Positions 49,147 through 57,090 of a stretch of 64,000 nucleotides of DNA are shown piece by piece; the stretch's first letter is position 1; every line of letters starts with the position of its first letter. The notes under the pieces were generated by a model. It was not told where the DNA came from. It worked only from the letters and a program-made list of their open reading frames with translations, and made no database searches. The DNA is taken from the NCBI RefSeq assembly GCF_006494775.1, contig NZ_CP041146.1:3348001-3412000 (forward strand). Direction: 5' to 3'. The translations under genes were made by a program, and so were the position numbers. This stretch comes from Nocardioides humi (lineage in GTDB: Bacteria; Actinomycetota; Actinomycetes; Propionibacteriales; Nocardioidaceae).

Positions 49147-50536
49147 GGGGATTCTCCCGTCCGGGCAGCTTGAGGACCAGGCGGGCGCCGCCGCTGGCGT
49201 TGGCGGTGGCCTGGACCGAGCCGGAGTGGCGCTCGGCGACCTGGCGCACGATCGCCAGGCCCAGGCCGGAGCCGGGCATGGTGCGGGCGTCGTCGGAGCG
49301 CCAGAACCGGTCGAAGATCCGGGTGCGATCGGTCTCGGCGATCCCGGGCCCTTGGTCGTCGACGGTGAGGACGCCGTCGCTGAGCCGGACGGTCACCTGG
49401 CCTCCTTCGGGGCTCCACTTGGCGGCGTTGTCGAGCAGGTTCGTGACCGCGCGCTCCAGCTCGGCGTCCTCGCCGATCACCCACCACGGCCGGGTGAACA
49501 CCTCGAACTCGAGCCCGGGCGCGCGCCGGCGTACCCGCTGCACCGCGTGGTCGACGACATCGGCCAGGTCGACCGGCTCGACCTGCACCGGGATCGGCTC
49601 GTCGCGGGCGAGCTCGGTGAGGTCGCCGATGAGGGTGGTGAGCTCCTCGATCTGGGCGCGTACGTCGTCGAGCAGCTCGTCGCGGGCGTCCGGCGGCAGT
49701 CCCCCGAAGCCGTCGGGGCTGCGGGCGGTCATGGTGAGCAGGTCGATATTGGTGCGCAGCGCGGTCAGCGGCGTACGCAGCTCGTGGCTGGCGTCGGCGA
49801 CGAGCTGGCGCTGCCGGATCCGGCTGGCGTCGAGCGCGACGAGCAGGTGGTTGAACGCCGTCGCCAGCCGCGCCACCTCGTCGTCGCCCTCGACCGGCAG
49901 GGGGGTGAAGTCCTCGGTGCGTGCGATCTCCTCCACCGACGCGGACAGCCGCCGCACCGGCCGCAGGCCGTTGCTCGCGACCCCCCAGCCGGCCAGTGCG
50001 GCGGCGAGGACGCCGAAGACGCCGAAGGCCACGGTCACCCAGCCCAGCCGGCGCAGCGTGCGGTCCTGGTCCTCCAGCGGCTGCGCGATGATCAGCGCGG
50101 AGCCGGCGCTCTGGGTGGGCACCGCGACGACCCGGTACCGGTCGCCGGCGAGCACGATGGTCCGCAGGCTCTGGTCCTTCTTGCCCTGCGCCACCTCGAG
50201 CTCGGCCCGTCCCAGCTCCAGCGTCGGCCCGCGGTCGAGGATCACCAGCGTGCCCTTGTTGTAGTCGAGGATCGCGATCCGTACGTCGCCCGCGCCCAGC
50301 GCCCACGACGGGATGCCCGACGCCCCCGCCGCCAGCAGCGTGTCGGACGCGGCGGCCTTGTCGGCGCGCTCGAGCAGCGCGTTGTCGAGGGTGTCCTGCA
50401 TCTGCACCCGGGCCGTGATGTAGGCGCCGACCGCGACCAGCGCCACCGACATGCCGACCGCCATCGTGGTCAGCCAGATCACCCGGCTCGCCAGGGACCG
50501 GCGGTAGTGCCAGCGACCGTCCGGACCGGGGGCCAT
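49139..50536 (-). CDS. Sensor histidine kinase (MprB/TcrY-like)
   Basis: About 465 residues from ATG 50536 (GTG 50548 also in frame). Two TM segments (about 20-42 and 167-190) flank an external sensor domain; HAMP (RPVRRLSASVEEIARTEDFTPLPVEGDDEVARLATAFNHLL), H-box LVADASHELRTPLTALRTNIDLL, N-box LERAVTNLLDNAAKWSPEGG, G-boxes DQGPGIAETDRTRIFDRF and GSGLGLAIVRQVAERH. It phosphorylates the regulator encoded just upstream; the MprAB comparison rests on architecture and order, not on a specific signal. Confidence 0.85.
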   Translation of the reverse strand: MAPGPDGRWHYRRSLASRVIWLTTMAVGMSVALVAVGAYITARVQMQDTLDNALLERADKAAASDTLLAAGASGIPSWALGAGDVRIAILDYNKGTLVILDRGPTLELGRAELEVAQGKKDQSLRTIVLAGDRYRVVAVPTQSAGSALIIAQPLEDQDRTLRRLGWVTVAFGVFGVLAAALAGWGVASNGLRPVRRLSASVEEIARTEDFTPLPVEGDDEVARLATAFNHLLVALDASRIRQRQLVADASHELRTPLTALRTNIDLLTMTARSPDGFGGLPPDARDELLDDVRAQIEELTTLIGDLTELARDEPIPVQVEPVDLADVVDHAVQRVRRRAPGLEFEVFTRPWWVIGEDAELERAVTNLLDNAAKWSPEGGQVTVRLSDGVLTVDDQGPGIAETDRTRIFDRFWRSDDARTMPGSGLGLAIVRQVAERHSGSVQATANASGGARLVLKLPGRENPHA

Positions 50537-50555
50537 GGCCAGGCCCACGACGCGG

Positions 50556-51269
50556 TCACGACTCCGTCGCGCGCAGGACGTACCCGATGCCGCGGACGGT
50601 GTGGATCAGCCGCGGCTCGCCTTCGGCCTCGGTCTTGCGGCGGAGGTAGCCGACGTACACCTCGAGGGAGTTCGCGGTGGTGGGGAAGTCGTAGCCCCAG
50701 ACCTCCTCGAGGATGAAGCTGCGGTCGAGCACCCGCCGCGGCCGCCGCAGGAACATCTCCAGCAGCGTGAACTCGGTGCGCGTCAGCTCGATCAGCCGGC
50801 TGCCGCGGCGCACCTCGCGGGTGGTGACGTTCATGGTGAGGTCGGCGAAGGAGAGCACCTCCTCCTCGGCGCCGTCCACGATCGGCGTCACCCGGCGCAG
50901 CAGCGCGCGCAGCCGGGCGAGCAGCTCCTCCAGCGCGAACGGCTTCGTGAGGTAGTCGTCCGCCCCGGCGTCGAGGCCCTCCACCCGGTCGCCGACGGCG
51001 TCGCGGGCGGTCAGCACCAGGATGGGTACGTCGTTCCCCGCGGCCCGCAGTGCGCGCGTGGCCTCCAGCCCGTCGAGCTTGGGCATCATCACGTCCATCA
51101 CGACCACGTCGGGCGCGACCGCCCCGATCCCCGCCAGGGCCTCCGCGCCGTCGCCGGCCAGGTGGACGTCGTACCCGTTGAAGGCGAGCGAGCGCCGCAG
51201 CGACTCCCGCACGGCCCGGTCGTCGTCGACGACGAGGATGCGGTGCGGGACGGTGGAACGGGCGGACAC
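50556..51269 (-). CDS. OmpR/PhoB-family response regulator (MprA-like)
   Basis: A 237-residue protein from GTG 51269. Receiver domain: [14 protein letters not shown], phospho-acceptor Asp in [16 protein letters not shown], Lys in [17 protein letters not shown]. Winged-helix C-terminus: [74 protein letters not shown]. It precedes the kinase by about 8-20 bases in one operon. Confidence 0.9.
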   Translation of the reverse strand: MSARSTVPHRILVVDDDRAVRESLRRSLAFNGYDVHLAGDGAEALAGIGAVAPDVVVMDVMMPKLDGLEATRALRAAGNDVPILVLTARDAVGDRVEGLDAGADDYLTKPFALEELLARLRALLRRVTPIVDGAEEEVLSFADLTMNVTTREVRRGSRLIELTRTEFTLLEMFLRRPRRVLDRSFILEEVWGYDFPTTANSLEVYVGYLRRKTEAEGEPRLIHTVRGIGYVLRATES

Positions 51270-51276
51270 GCCCCCA

Positions 51277-51405
51277 TCATGGCCGATGGGCCTGAGCAGG
51301 TGCTGAGAGGCGCTCCAGGGCCGGGAGGACGTGCCCGGCCAGCAGCGCCCCCGACCTGTCGCGGACGACGACGGCGCTGACGGTGATGACCTGCGGATCC
51401 GGCAC
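51277..51405 (-). pseudogene. Truncated Nudix hydrolase N-terminus
   Basis: The 42 residues from GTG 51405 begin [22 protein letters not shown], the first strand of an MutT/Nudix protein, then lose all similarity ([20 protein letters not shown]) before the Nudix box. In the uncorrected frame they are joined to the fructosamine kinase ORF. The likely origin is a deletion that removed the rest of the gene between the kinase and the MprA-like gene. Confidence 0.5.
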
Positions 51406-51435
51406 GAGGCGAGGGTACGGCCCGCTCCAGGGAGC

Positions 51436-51468
51436 GCCGCTACAGGTAGCGCCGCTACAGGTAGCGCT
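51436..51468 (-). repeat. Short tandem repeat at the kinase stop codon
   Basis: A 15-base unit, GCGCCGCTACAGGTA, occurs twice with a third partial copy, covering the TAG of the fructosamine kinase frame. The duplication adds a second TAG in that frame. Confidence 0.6.
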
Positions 51469-52320
51469 GCGCCGCGCGGGCCGCCCGGGCGCCGTACTGG
51501 CCCCGAACAGGCAGGCGTGCACGAGCAGCGGGAACAGCTGGTGGAAGCCGAGCCGCTCCTCCCAGCCCTCGGCCAGCGGCGCGGCCTCGTGGTAGGCGGC
51601 CATCACCTGGGGCAGCTGGGGGAGGCCGAACAGCGCCAGCATGGCGAGGTCGACCTCGCGGTGCCCGGCGTACGCCGCCGGGTCGACGACGACCACGCGG
51701 TCGCCGGCCGCCCACAGCACGTTGCCGTTCCACAGGTCGCCGTGCAGCCGGGCGGGCGGCTCGTCGGGGACGATGGCGGCGCCACGGGCGGCGGCCGCCT
51801 CGATGGTGGCGGCGTCCTCGGCGGTGACGATGCCCTTGTCGCGCAGGACCTTGAGGTACGGCGCGATCCGGCGCTCGGCGTGGAACTCCGCCCAGGTCGG
51901 GAGCGGGCCGTTCGGCAGCGGCAGGCGGCCGATGTAGCCGTCGTCGCCGGCCCCGAACGCGCCGGCGCCGGCGCCGTGGGTGGCGGCGAGCGCGCGGCCG
52001 AAGGCGCCCGCGGCCTCGGCGTTCGGGCGCGCGGCCTCGACCCACTCCAGGATCAGGCAGTCGGTGTCGACGCCGAGCACCTCGGGGGTCGCGACACCGC
52101 CGCCGGGATCGGCCTCCGCGAGCCAGCGCAGGCCGGCCGCCTCACGCTCGAAGAAGTGCGGGGGCGCGGGACTGAGCGTCTTGAGGAACGCCGTCCGGCC
52201 GCTCGAGAGGCGCAGCTTGACCGCCGTGCAGATGTCCCCGCCGGCCACCGGCGCGGTGGCCACCACGGCGGAGCCGAGCAGCTGCTCGGCCCGGCCGGCG
52301 ACGACCGGCTGCCGCGCCAT
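51455..52320 (-). pseudogene. Fructosamine-3-kinase-family protein, C-terminus disrupted by a one-base frameshift
   Basis: From ATG 52320 the product has the family signatures FLKTLSPAPPHFFEREAAGLRWLAEA, LILEWVEAARP, the APH-like loop ARLHGDLWNGNVLW (catalytic Asp) and VVVVDPAAYAGHREVDLAM. The normal C-terminus [18 protein letters not shown] lies in the next frame at 51455; an extra base in CCCC (51501-51504) would join them. The enzyme phosphorylates sugar-amine adducts to reverse protein glycation. Uncorrected, the ORF runs on to 51277 through the Nudix remnant. Confidence 0.8.
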
Positions 52321-52358
52321 CGCCTCCCCCTATCGGCTCACGCTGGACGGACCGCGCC

Positions 52359-52760
52359 TCAGGCCTGGCCCTTGAGGGCGCGCGGGATCTCCCGGCCCTG
52401 CTCGATCGCGCGCTCGGGTGCCTTGACCTTCTTGAAGCGGCGGATCGCCAGGAGGATCAGGAGCAGGGCGACGAGAACGTAGAACCCGAAGACGATGAGG
52501 AAGGCCCAGTGCAGGTCGAGGCCCTGGCCGTTCCAGTGGATGAAGTAGGCGATCGCCACCGAGAGCATGATGACGGCCAGCACCAGGATGAACAGCGCCG
52601 CGCCGATCAGGCCCAGACCGATGCCGCCCGCCGTCACGCTGACCTTCAGCTCCGCCTTCGCGAGCTGGATCTCCTTGCGCATGATCGTGGAGAAGTCGGT
52701 CTGCGCGTCCTTGATGAGACGTCCGATGGTCGGCTCTTCGCGGAGCGGTTCGATGGCCAT
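52359..52760 (-). CDS. Phage-holin-family-III-like (DUF1469-type) membrane protein
   Basis: A 133-residue protein from ATG 52760: an amphipathic N-terminal helix with IGRLIKDAQTDFSTIMRKEIQLAKAELK, two TM segments (about 48-72 and 82-105) and a basic tail (IRRFKKVKAPERAIEQGR). This is the chromosomal actinobacterial Phage_holin_3_6 family, not evidence for a prophage. Its job is unknown. Confidence 0.8.
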   Translation of the reverse strand: MAIEPLREEPTIGRLIKDAQTDFSTIMRKEIQLAKAELKVSVTAGGIGLGLIGAALFILVLAVIMLSVAIAYFIHWNGQGLDLHWAFLIVFGFYVLVALLLILLAIRRFKKVKAPERAIEQGREIPRALKGQA

Positions 52761-52864
52761 GCGGTCGACCTTATCGAGTCTCGCTACGCTGGGCACAGGT
52801 GAGCCGGGAAGTCTGGTCGGCAGGTTGATCGCCCCTGCCCGCACGACATCAGGAGAAGACCACG

Positions 52865-54245
52865 GTGCCCGAGCCCCGCCAGACTCCCGACGGCCTCTGG
52901 CGCGAGGGCCCGTCTGGACCGCCAGCGACAAGCCCATCGCCCGGTACGTCGCCCGCCCCTGCGCGACTTCCTCCGCATCGAGTCGGCGGGATCGGTGCTG
53001 CTGCTCGCGGCCACCGTGGCCGCGCTGCTCTGGGTGAACCTGCCCTTCGACGGCTGGGCGTCGGCGTACGACCACTTCTGGCACACTCCCCTTGCGCTCG
53101 AGCTCGGGGACTGGCGGATCGAGGAGTCGCTCCAGCACTGGGTCAACGACGGGCTGATGACGGTCTTCTTCTTCGTGGTGGGGCTGGAGATCAAGTACGA
53201 GCTGGTCCACGGCGACCTCCGGGACCCGCGGACCGCCGCGCTGCCGATCGTGGCCGCGGTGGGCGGGATGGCGGTGCCGGCGCTGCTCTACGCCGCGATC
53301 GCCGGCCACGGCGAGGGTTCGTCCGGCTGGGGGATCCCGATGGCGACCGACATCGCCTTCGCCGTCGGCGTGCTCGGGCTGCTGGGACGGCGGATCCCGT
53401 CGGCCGCGCGGCTGTTCCTGCTGACGCTCGCGATCGTCGACGACATCGGCGCCATCCTCGTGATCGCGTTGTTCTACACCGCCGACCTCTCGCTCGGCTG
53501 GCTCGCTCTCGCCCTGGGCCTGCTGGCGCTGATGGCGCTGCTCCGGGCCGCGCGGGTGTGGGCGATCCCGGTGTACGCCGTGCTCGGGGTGGCCGCCTGG
53601 TTCGCCCTGCTGCAGTCCGGCGTCCACGCGACCCTCGCCGGCGTGGCCGCCGGCCTGCTCACCCCCGCGGTCGCCCTGCTGCGGCCCGAGGTCGCCACCT
53701 CCGCCGCCGTCGAGTCGCTCCGCGACCGCACGCTCGACGCCGACGAGCTGGACCGGCTGCGCTTCCTGACCGCCGAGTCCGTGCCCGTCGTCGAACGGCT
53801 GCAGGCGCGGCTGCACCCGCTGTCGTCGTACGTCGTGCTGCCGGTGTTCGCCCTCGCCAACGCCGGCGTGGCCCTCGGCGACGGCGTGCTCGGCGAGGCG
53901 CTGCGCTCGCAGGTGGTGCTGGGCATCGGGGCCGGGCTGGTGCTCGGCAAGCCGCTCGGCATCGCGCTCGCGTGCCTCCTCGCCGTCCGGCTCGGCCTCG
54001 CCCGGATGCCGGCGGGGACGTCGTGGTCGCAGCTGATCGGCGTGGGCGCGGTGGCCGGCATCGGGTTCACCGTCTCGCTGTTCATCGCCGGCCTGTCCTT
54101 CCCGGACTCGCCGCTGCTCACCGCCGAGGCGAAGGTCGGGATCCTGGTCGCGTCGGCGGTCGCCGCCGTGGTGGGTGTGCTCATGCTGCTCGCGGCGGGT
54201 CGCCGGCGCCCGGGCGAGGAGCCTGCTTCCGGCGGTGTCTCGTGA
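52865..54245 (+). pseudogene. nhaA: Na+/H+ antiporter NhaA, N-terminus disrupted by two one-base frameshifts
   Basis: GTG 52865 with AGGAGA upstream starts PEPRQTPDGLWREGP; the next 16 residues (VWTASDKPIARYVARP) are in a second frame and LRDFLRIESAGSVLLLAATVAALLWVN onward in a third. Extra bases at 52912 and in CCCC 52956-52959 restore one ORF of about 460 residues. NhaA motifs are present: FFFVVGLEIKYELVHGDLRDPR, WGIPMATDIAFAVGVL (with the paired sodium-site Asp in LTLAIVDDIGAILVIALFY), and GVHATLAGVAAGLLTP. It swaps Na+ for H+ at the inner membrane. Both breaks are likely sequence errors. Confidence 0.85.
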
Positions 54246-54274
54246 GCCCCACGTGTCACATGGAGCGGGCAACT

Positions 54275-54340
54275 CATGCGCTTGTCAGGGGTTGCAACGC
54301 CTGACAAGCGCATGAATCCCGGACATCCGGGGATTCATGC
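54275..54340 (+). repeat. Double-palindrome repeat, copy E
   Basis: Plus orientation: first stem 54275-54314 (CATGCGCTTGTCAGG / CCTGACAAGCGCATG), second 54310-54340. The left arm of the second reads GCATGAATCCCGGA, one C short of its TCCGGGGATTCATGC partner. It lies 30 bases after the nhaA stop. Confidence 0.85.
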
Positions 54341-54394
54341 AGGTCCCGCGCCCGCGCGAACCTGCGCCACCGGAGCGCGTGACACCATGCGGTG

Positions 54395-54739
54395 ATGGGC
54401 AGCATCGACGACTACCTCGCCGGGCTCGACGAGGGAGACCGGGCGGCGATCGAGCGGGTGTACGCGATCGCCCGGGAGATGGTGCCTGACGCGGAGCAGG
54501 GCAGGGGCTACGGCATGGCGGCGCTGGTCCATCGGGGCAAGCCGCTCGTGTCGGTGATGCGGGCCAAGAGGCACATCGGCGTCTACCCGTTCAGCCCGGA
54601 CGCGGTGGCGGCCGCGGCGCCGTTGCTGGAGGGCTTCGAGGTCGACAAGGGCACGATCCGGTTCCAGCCGGACCGGCCGTTGCCCGAGGAGGCGATCCGG
54701 GCGTTCCTGGCGGCGCGGCGGGCGCAGATCGAGGGCTGA
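54395..54739 (+). CDS. DUF1801/YdhG-family protein
   Basis: A 114-residue protein from ATG 54395. The family pattern is clear: IDDYLAGLDEGDRAAIERVYAIAREMVPDAEQGRGYGMAALVHRGKPLVSVMRAKRHIGVYPFSPDAV...EVDKGTIRFQPDRPLPEEAIRAFLAARRAQIEG. Members resemble the frataxin-like Fra/YdhG iron-chaperone fold; the function in actinobacteria is unproven. Confidence 0.8.
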   Translation: MGSIDDYLAGLDEGDRAAIERVYAIAREMVPDAEQGRGYGMAALVHRGKPLVSVMRAKRHIGVYPFSPDAVAAAAPLLEGFEVDKGTIRFQPDRPLPEEAIRAFLAARRAQIEG

Positions 54740-54781
54740 TCGGCGCATTCCGCACCGGCGACGGCGGTGCGGTGACACCAT

Positions 54782-54934
54782 GTGGCTGTGGAAGGCCGTG
54801 CTCTCGATCGGGTCGCCCGCCAGGGCTGGGCGTTCGCGCTCCCGGCGTTCGGCATCGCGGCGAGAGCGCTCACGCTGCTCGTGCCGGGTCGCCGGTGCGC
54901 AGTCGAGTGGTCTGCTGCCCGCGGCGTCTCGTGA
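54782..54934 (+). pseudogene. Degenerate duplicate of the nhaA 3' end
   Basis: An open frame of 50 codons from GTG 54782. Its last 20 residues (LLVPGRRCAVEWSAARGVS-stop) and about 100 bases around the stop parallel the nhaA end (LLAAGRRRPGEEPASGGVS-stop at 54245), and the match continues through the downstream TGTCACATGGAGCGGGCAAC into the repeat. The first 30 residues have no similarity. It is best read as a copied nhaA tail plus repeat (E to F) rather than a gene. It is the only feature besides copy F in 54740-55087. Confidence 0.5.
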
Positions 54935-54963
54935 GCCCCAGGTGTCACATGGAGCGGGCAACT

Positions 54964-55030
54964 CATGCGCTTGTCAGGGGTTGCAACACCTGACAAGTGC
55001 ATGGATCCCCGGACATCCGGGGATCCATGC
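54964..55030 (+). repeat. Double-palindrome repeat, copy F
   Basis: First stem 54964-55003 (CATGCGCTTGTCAGG / CCTGACAAGTGCATG, one G-T opposition), second 54999-55030 (GCATGGATCCCCGGA / TCCGGGGATCCATGC around CA). Its upstream 60 bases equal those of copy E almost exactly. Confidence 0.9.
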
Positions 55031-55087
55031 ACGCCGCACCCGCGGCGACCCCGGGCCACCAGGACCGCCGGACCACCGACCCCGAGG

Positions 55088-55510
55088 TCAGTCCGGCAGC
55101 ACCAGCGCCGACCCGAGGACCCGCTCCACGCTGATCCGGATCGCCACCCGCTCGGGGTTCGGCTCGGGCGTGCGGTAGCGGGCGGCGTACCGCTCGCAGG
55201 CGCGGGCGATCGACGCGGCGTCCTCGAGCACCTCGCCGGTGCCGACCAGCGTCGCCCACCGGCCCTTGTCGACCTGGGTGACGGTGAGCCGGGGGTCGCG
55301 GCGCACGTTGGCGACCTTCTGCGAGCCGCGGCGCGTGATGATCCACGCGCAGCCGTTCTCGGGGTCGAGGGTCGCGCCGACGGGTACGGCGTGCGGGGCG
55401 CCGTGCCGGTCGAGCGTGCTCAGGGTGCAGAGGTGGTACTCGGTCCAGAACGCGGTGAGCGTCACCGGCAGCGCGGACCAGTCGACGGGGTGGAGTGAGG
55501 GCACGAGCAC
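55088..55510 (-). CDS. PPOX-class F420-dependent (pyridoxamine oxidase-like) protein
   Basis: A 140-residue split-barrel protein from GTG 55510 (GTG 55504 also possible): FWTEYHLCTLSTLDRHGAPHAVPVGATLDPENGCAWIITRRGSQKVANVRRDPRLTVTQVDKGRWATLVGTGEVLED. The SxKVxNVRRDPRxT string is typical of actinobacterial F420/flavin-binding PPOX enzymes, which often reduce quinone-like or unsaturated substrates. Its start faces the end of the HxlR gene 13 bases upstream; the two probably form an operon. Confidence 0.8.
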   Translation of the reverse strand: MLVPSLHPVDWSALPVTLTAFWTEYHLCTLSTLDRHGAPHAVPVGATLDPENGCAWIITRRGSQKVANVRRDPRLTVTQVDKGRWATLVGTGEVLEDAASIARACERYAARYRTPEPNPERVAIRISVERVLGSALVLPD

Positions 55511-55523
55511 CCAAGGTACGGGA

Positions 55524-56147
55524 TCAGTCGCCGAGGACGGTCCGTACGGCGGCCGGGTCGCCCTCGATCTCGATGGCGCCGAGCGCCTGGGCGTCCTCGA
55601 GGGTGAGGGCGCCGGAGGCGAGGCCGAGGAGGACGTGGGCGGAGGTGTGGACCGTGGCGTCGAGGTCGCGGCCGTCGTGGGGGTCGATCGCGACGCCGGA
55701 GCGGGTGGCGCGCAGCTGGAACAGCTGTCCCTCGCCGACCTCCAGCCCCACCGTCGTCGTCCGGCGGACGCGGGTCCGCAGCAGGGCGGGGAGGGCCACG
55801 GTGAGCCACTCGGGACGGAACCGGTCGCCCTCGGGACCGCGGACCATCAGCGGCGTGGACCAGCGGATCAGGTCCTCGATCGGCGTGCGCAGCTCCGCGC
55901 CCCAGGGGGTGAGCGCGTACTCCACCGTGCTGCCCCGGCCGCCCGGTCGCCGCTCGACGACGCCGGCGGCCTCCAGGTCGCGGAGCCGGTCGGCGAGCAG
56001 GTTGGTGGCGATGCCCGGCAGCCCGTCGAGCAGGTCGCGGTAGCGGGCGGGGCCGATCAGGAGCTGGCGGACGACGAGCAGGTTCCACCTGTTCCCGACG
56101 ACCTCCAGCGACCGGGCGAGCCCGCAGTACTGGCCGTAGCTCTTCAT
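55524..56147 (-). CDS. HxlR-family regulator with C-terminal SCP2-like domain
   Basis: A 207-residue protein from ATG 56147 (MKSYGQYCGLARSLEVVGNRWNLLVVRQLLIGPARYRDLLDGLPGIATNLLADRLRDLEAAGVVERR), the HxlR winged helix with the usual redox-type Cys (QYCGLA). Residues of about 120-207 look like an SCP2 sterol-carrier fold (DPHDGRDLDATVHTSAHVLLGLASGALTLEDAQ), seen in some actinobacterial HxlR proteins. It is divergent from the hydrolase at 56206. Confidence 0.85.
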   Translation of the reverse strand: MKSYGQYCGLARSLEVVGNRWNLLVVRQLLIGPARYRDLLDGLPGIATNLLADRLRDLEAAGVVERRPGGRGSTVEYALTPWGAELRTPIEDLIRWSTPLMVRGPEGDRFRPEWLTVALPALLRTRVRRTTTVGLEVGEGQLFQLRATRSGVAIDPHDGRDLDATVHTSAHVLLGLASGALTLEDAQALGAIEIEGDPAAVRTVLGD

Positions 56148-56148
56148 G

Positions 56149-56163
56149 CTTGACTTTATCAAG
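56149..56163. promoter_or_regulatory. HxlR-type inverted repeat
   Basis: CTTGA-CTTTA-TCAAG directly upstream of the HxlR ATG, in an AT-rich patch between the divergent genes; a fitting autoregulatory operator that would also cover the hydrolase promoter. Confidence 0.45.
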
Positions 56164-56205
56164 TAGCAGTGAGAATTTCAAGGACCGACACGCGAAGGAG
56201 TCCCG

Positions 56206-57087
56206 ATGAGCGCCACCGCCGCCACCCGGCCCGCCTGGGTCGACGACGACCTGTTCCCGTTCGAGAGCCGCTTCGTGGAGATCGACGGGAACACGGTCCA
56301 CTACGTCGACGAGGGCTCCGGCCCGACCCTGCTGTTCCTGCACGGCAACCCGACCTGGTCGTTCCTGTGGCGCGACGTCATCCGCGACCTGCGCGACGAC
56401 TTCCGGTGCGTCGCGCTGGACTACCCGGGCTTCGGCCTGTCCACGCCAAGGCCGGGCTACCGCTACCACCCCGAGGAGCACGCCGACGTGGTCACCGGGT
56501 TCGTCGACGCGCTCGGCCTCGACGGCGTCACCCTGGTCGGGCAGGACTGGGGCGGCCCGATCGGGCTCGCCGCCGTGCAGCGCCGGCCGGCGGCCTTCGA
56601 GCGCCTGGTGCTCGCCAACACCTGGGCCTGGCCGGTCAACGGCGACCTCTACTTCGAGCTCTTCTCCCGCATCGGCGGCGCCGGCCCGCTGCGCTTCCTC
56701 GCCCGGAGGCTGGACCTCGTCGTCAACGCCTTCGTCCCCACCGGCCACCGGAGGCGGAAGCCCACGGCGGCCGAGATGGCCCACTACCGCCGGGCGCAGG
56801 ACACCCCCGGCCGCCGCCAGGCCTCCGCGGTCCTCCCCGGCCGGATCACGGCCAGCCGGGCCTTCCTCGCCGAGGTCGAGTCCGGCCTCCCGGGCATCGC
56901 CCACCTGCCGACGCTGATCGTGTGGGGTGCCGCGGACCGGGTCTTCCGCCCGAAGGAGCGCGAGCGCCTGGAGGAGGTCTTCCCCGACCACGAGACGGTG
57001 CTCGTCGAGGGCGCCGGTCTGTACGTCGAGTCCGACGCCCCCGAGGAGTTCGCCGCCGTCGTGCGCGACTGGCCCGCCGGCTCCTGA
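56206..57087 (+). CDS. Haloalkane dehalogenase-like alpha/beta hydrolase lacking the catalytic His
   Basis: A 293-residue protein with the family's HGNPTWSFLWR oxyanion/halide segment (His47-Gly-Asn48), nucleophile Asp114 in LVGQDWGGPIGL (Trp115 next to it), and the acid candidate in VWGAADRVF (Asp244). The C-terminal motif, normally a His before the YVxxDAPEE string, reads EGAGLYVESDAPEEF, with Leu272 in the His place. If the sequence is right the dehalogenase cycle cannot complete. It is paired with the divergent HxlR regulator. Confidence 0.8.
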   Translation: MSATAATRPAWVDDDLFPFESRFVEIDGNTVHYVDEGSGPTLLFLHGNPTWSFLWRDVIRDLRDDFRCVALDYPGFGLSTPRPGYRYHPEEHADVVTGFVDALGLDGVTLVGQDWGGPIGLAAVQRRPAAFERLVLANTWAWPVNGDLYFELFSRIGGAGPLRFLARRLDLVVNAFVPTGHRRRKPTAAEMAHYRRAQDTPGRRQASAVLPGRITASRAFLAEVESGLPGIAHLPTLIVWGAADRVFRPKERERLEEVFPDHETVLVEGAGLYVESDAPEEFAAVVRDWPAGS

Positions 57088-57090
57088 GCG

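Noticed and set aside
52359..52760. Holin-like protein as a prophage remnant
   Set aside because: This family is a common chromosomal membrane protein in actinobacteria; no integrase, capsid or lysis genes are nearby.
465..55003. Short ORFs reading M(H/R)LSGVATPDK(C/R)M from the repeats, as a conserved peptide family
   Set aside because: The repeat is a palindrome, so similar peptides arise on both strands of every copy without constant start signals; the conservation is in the DNA stems. Only copy D is in a real gene.
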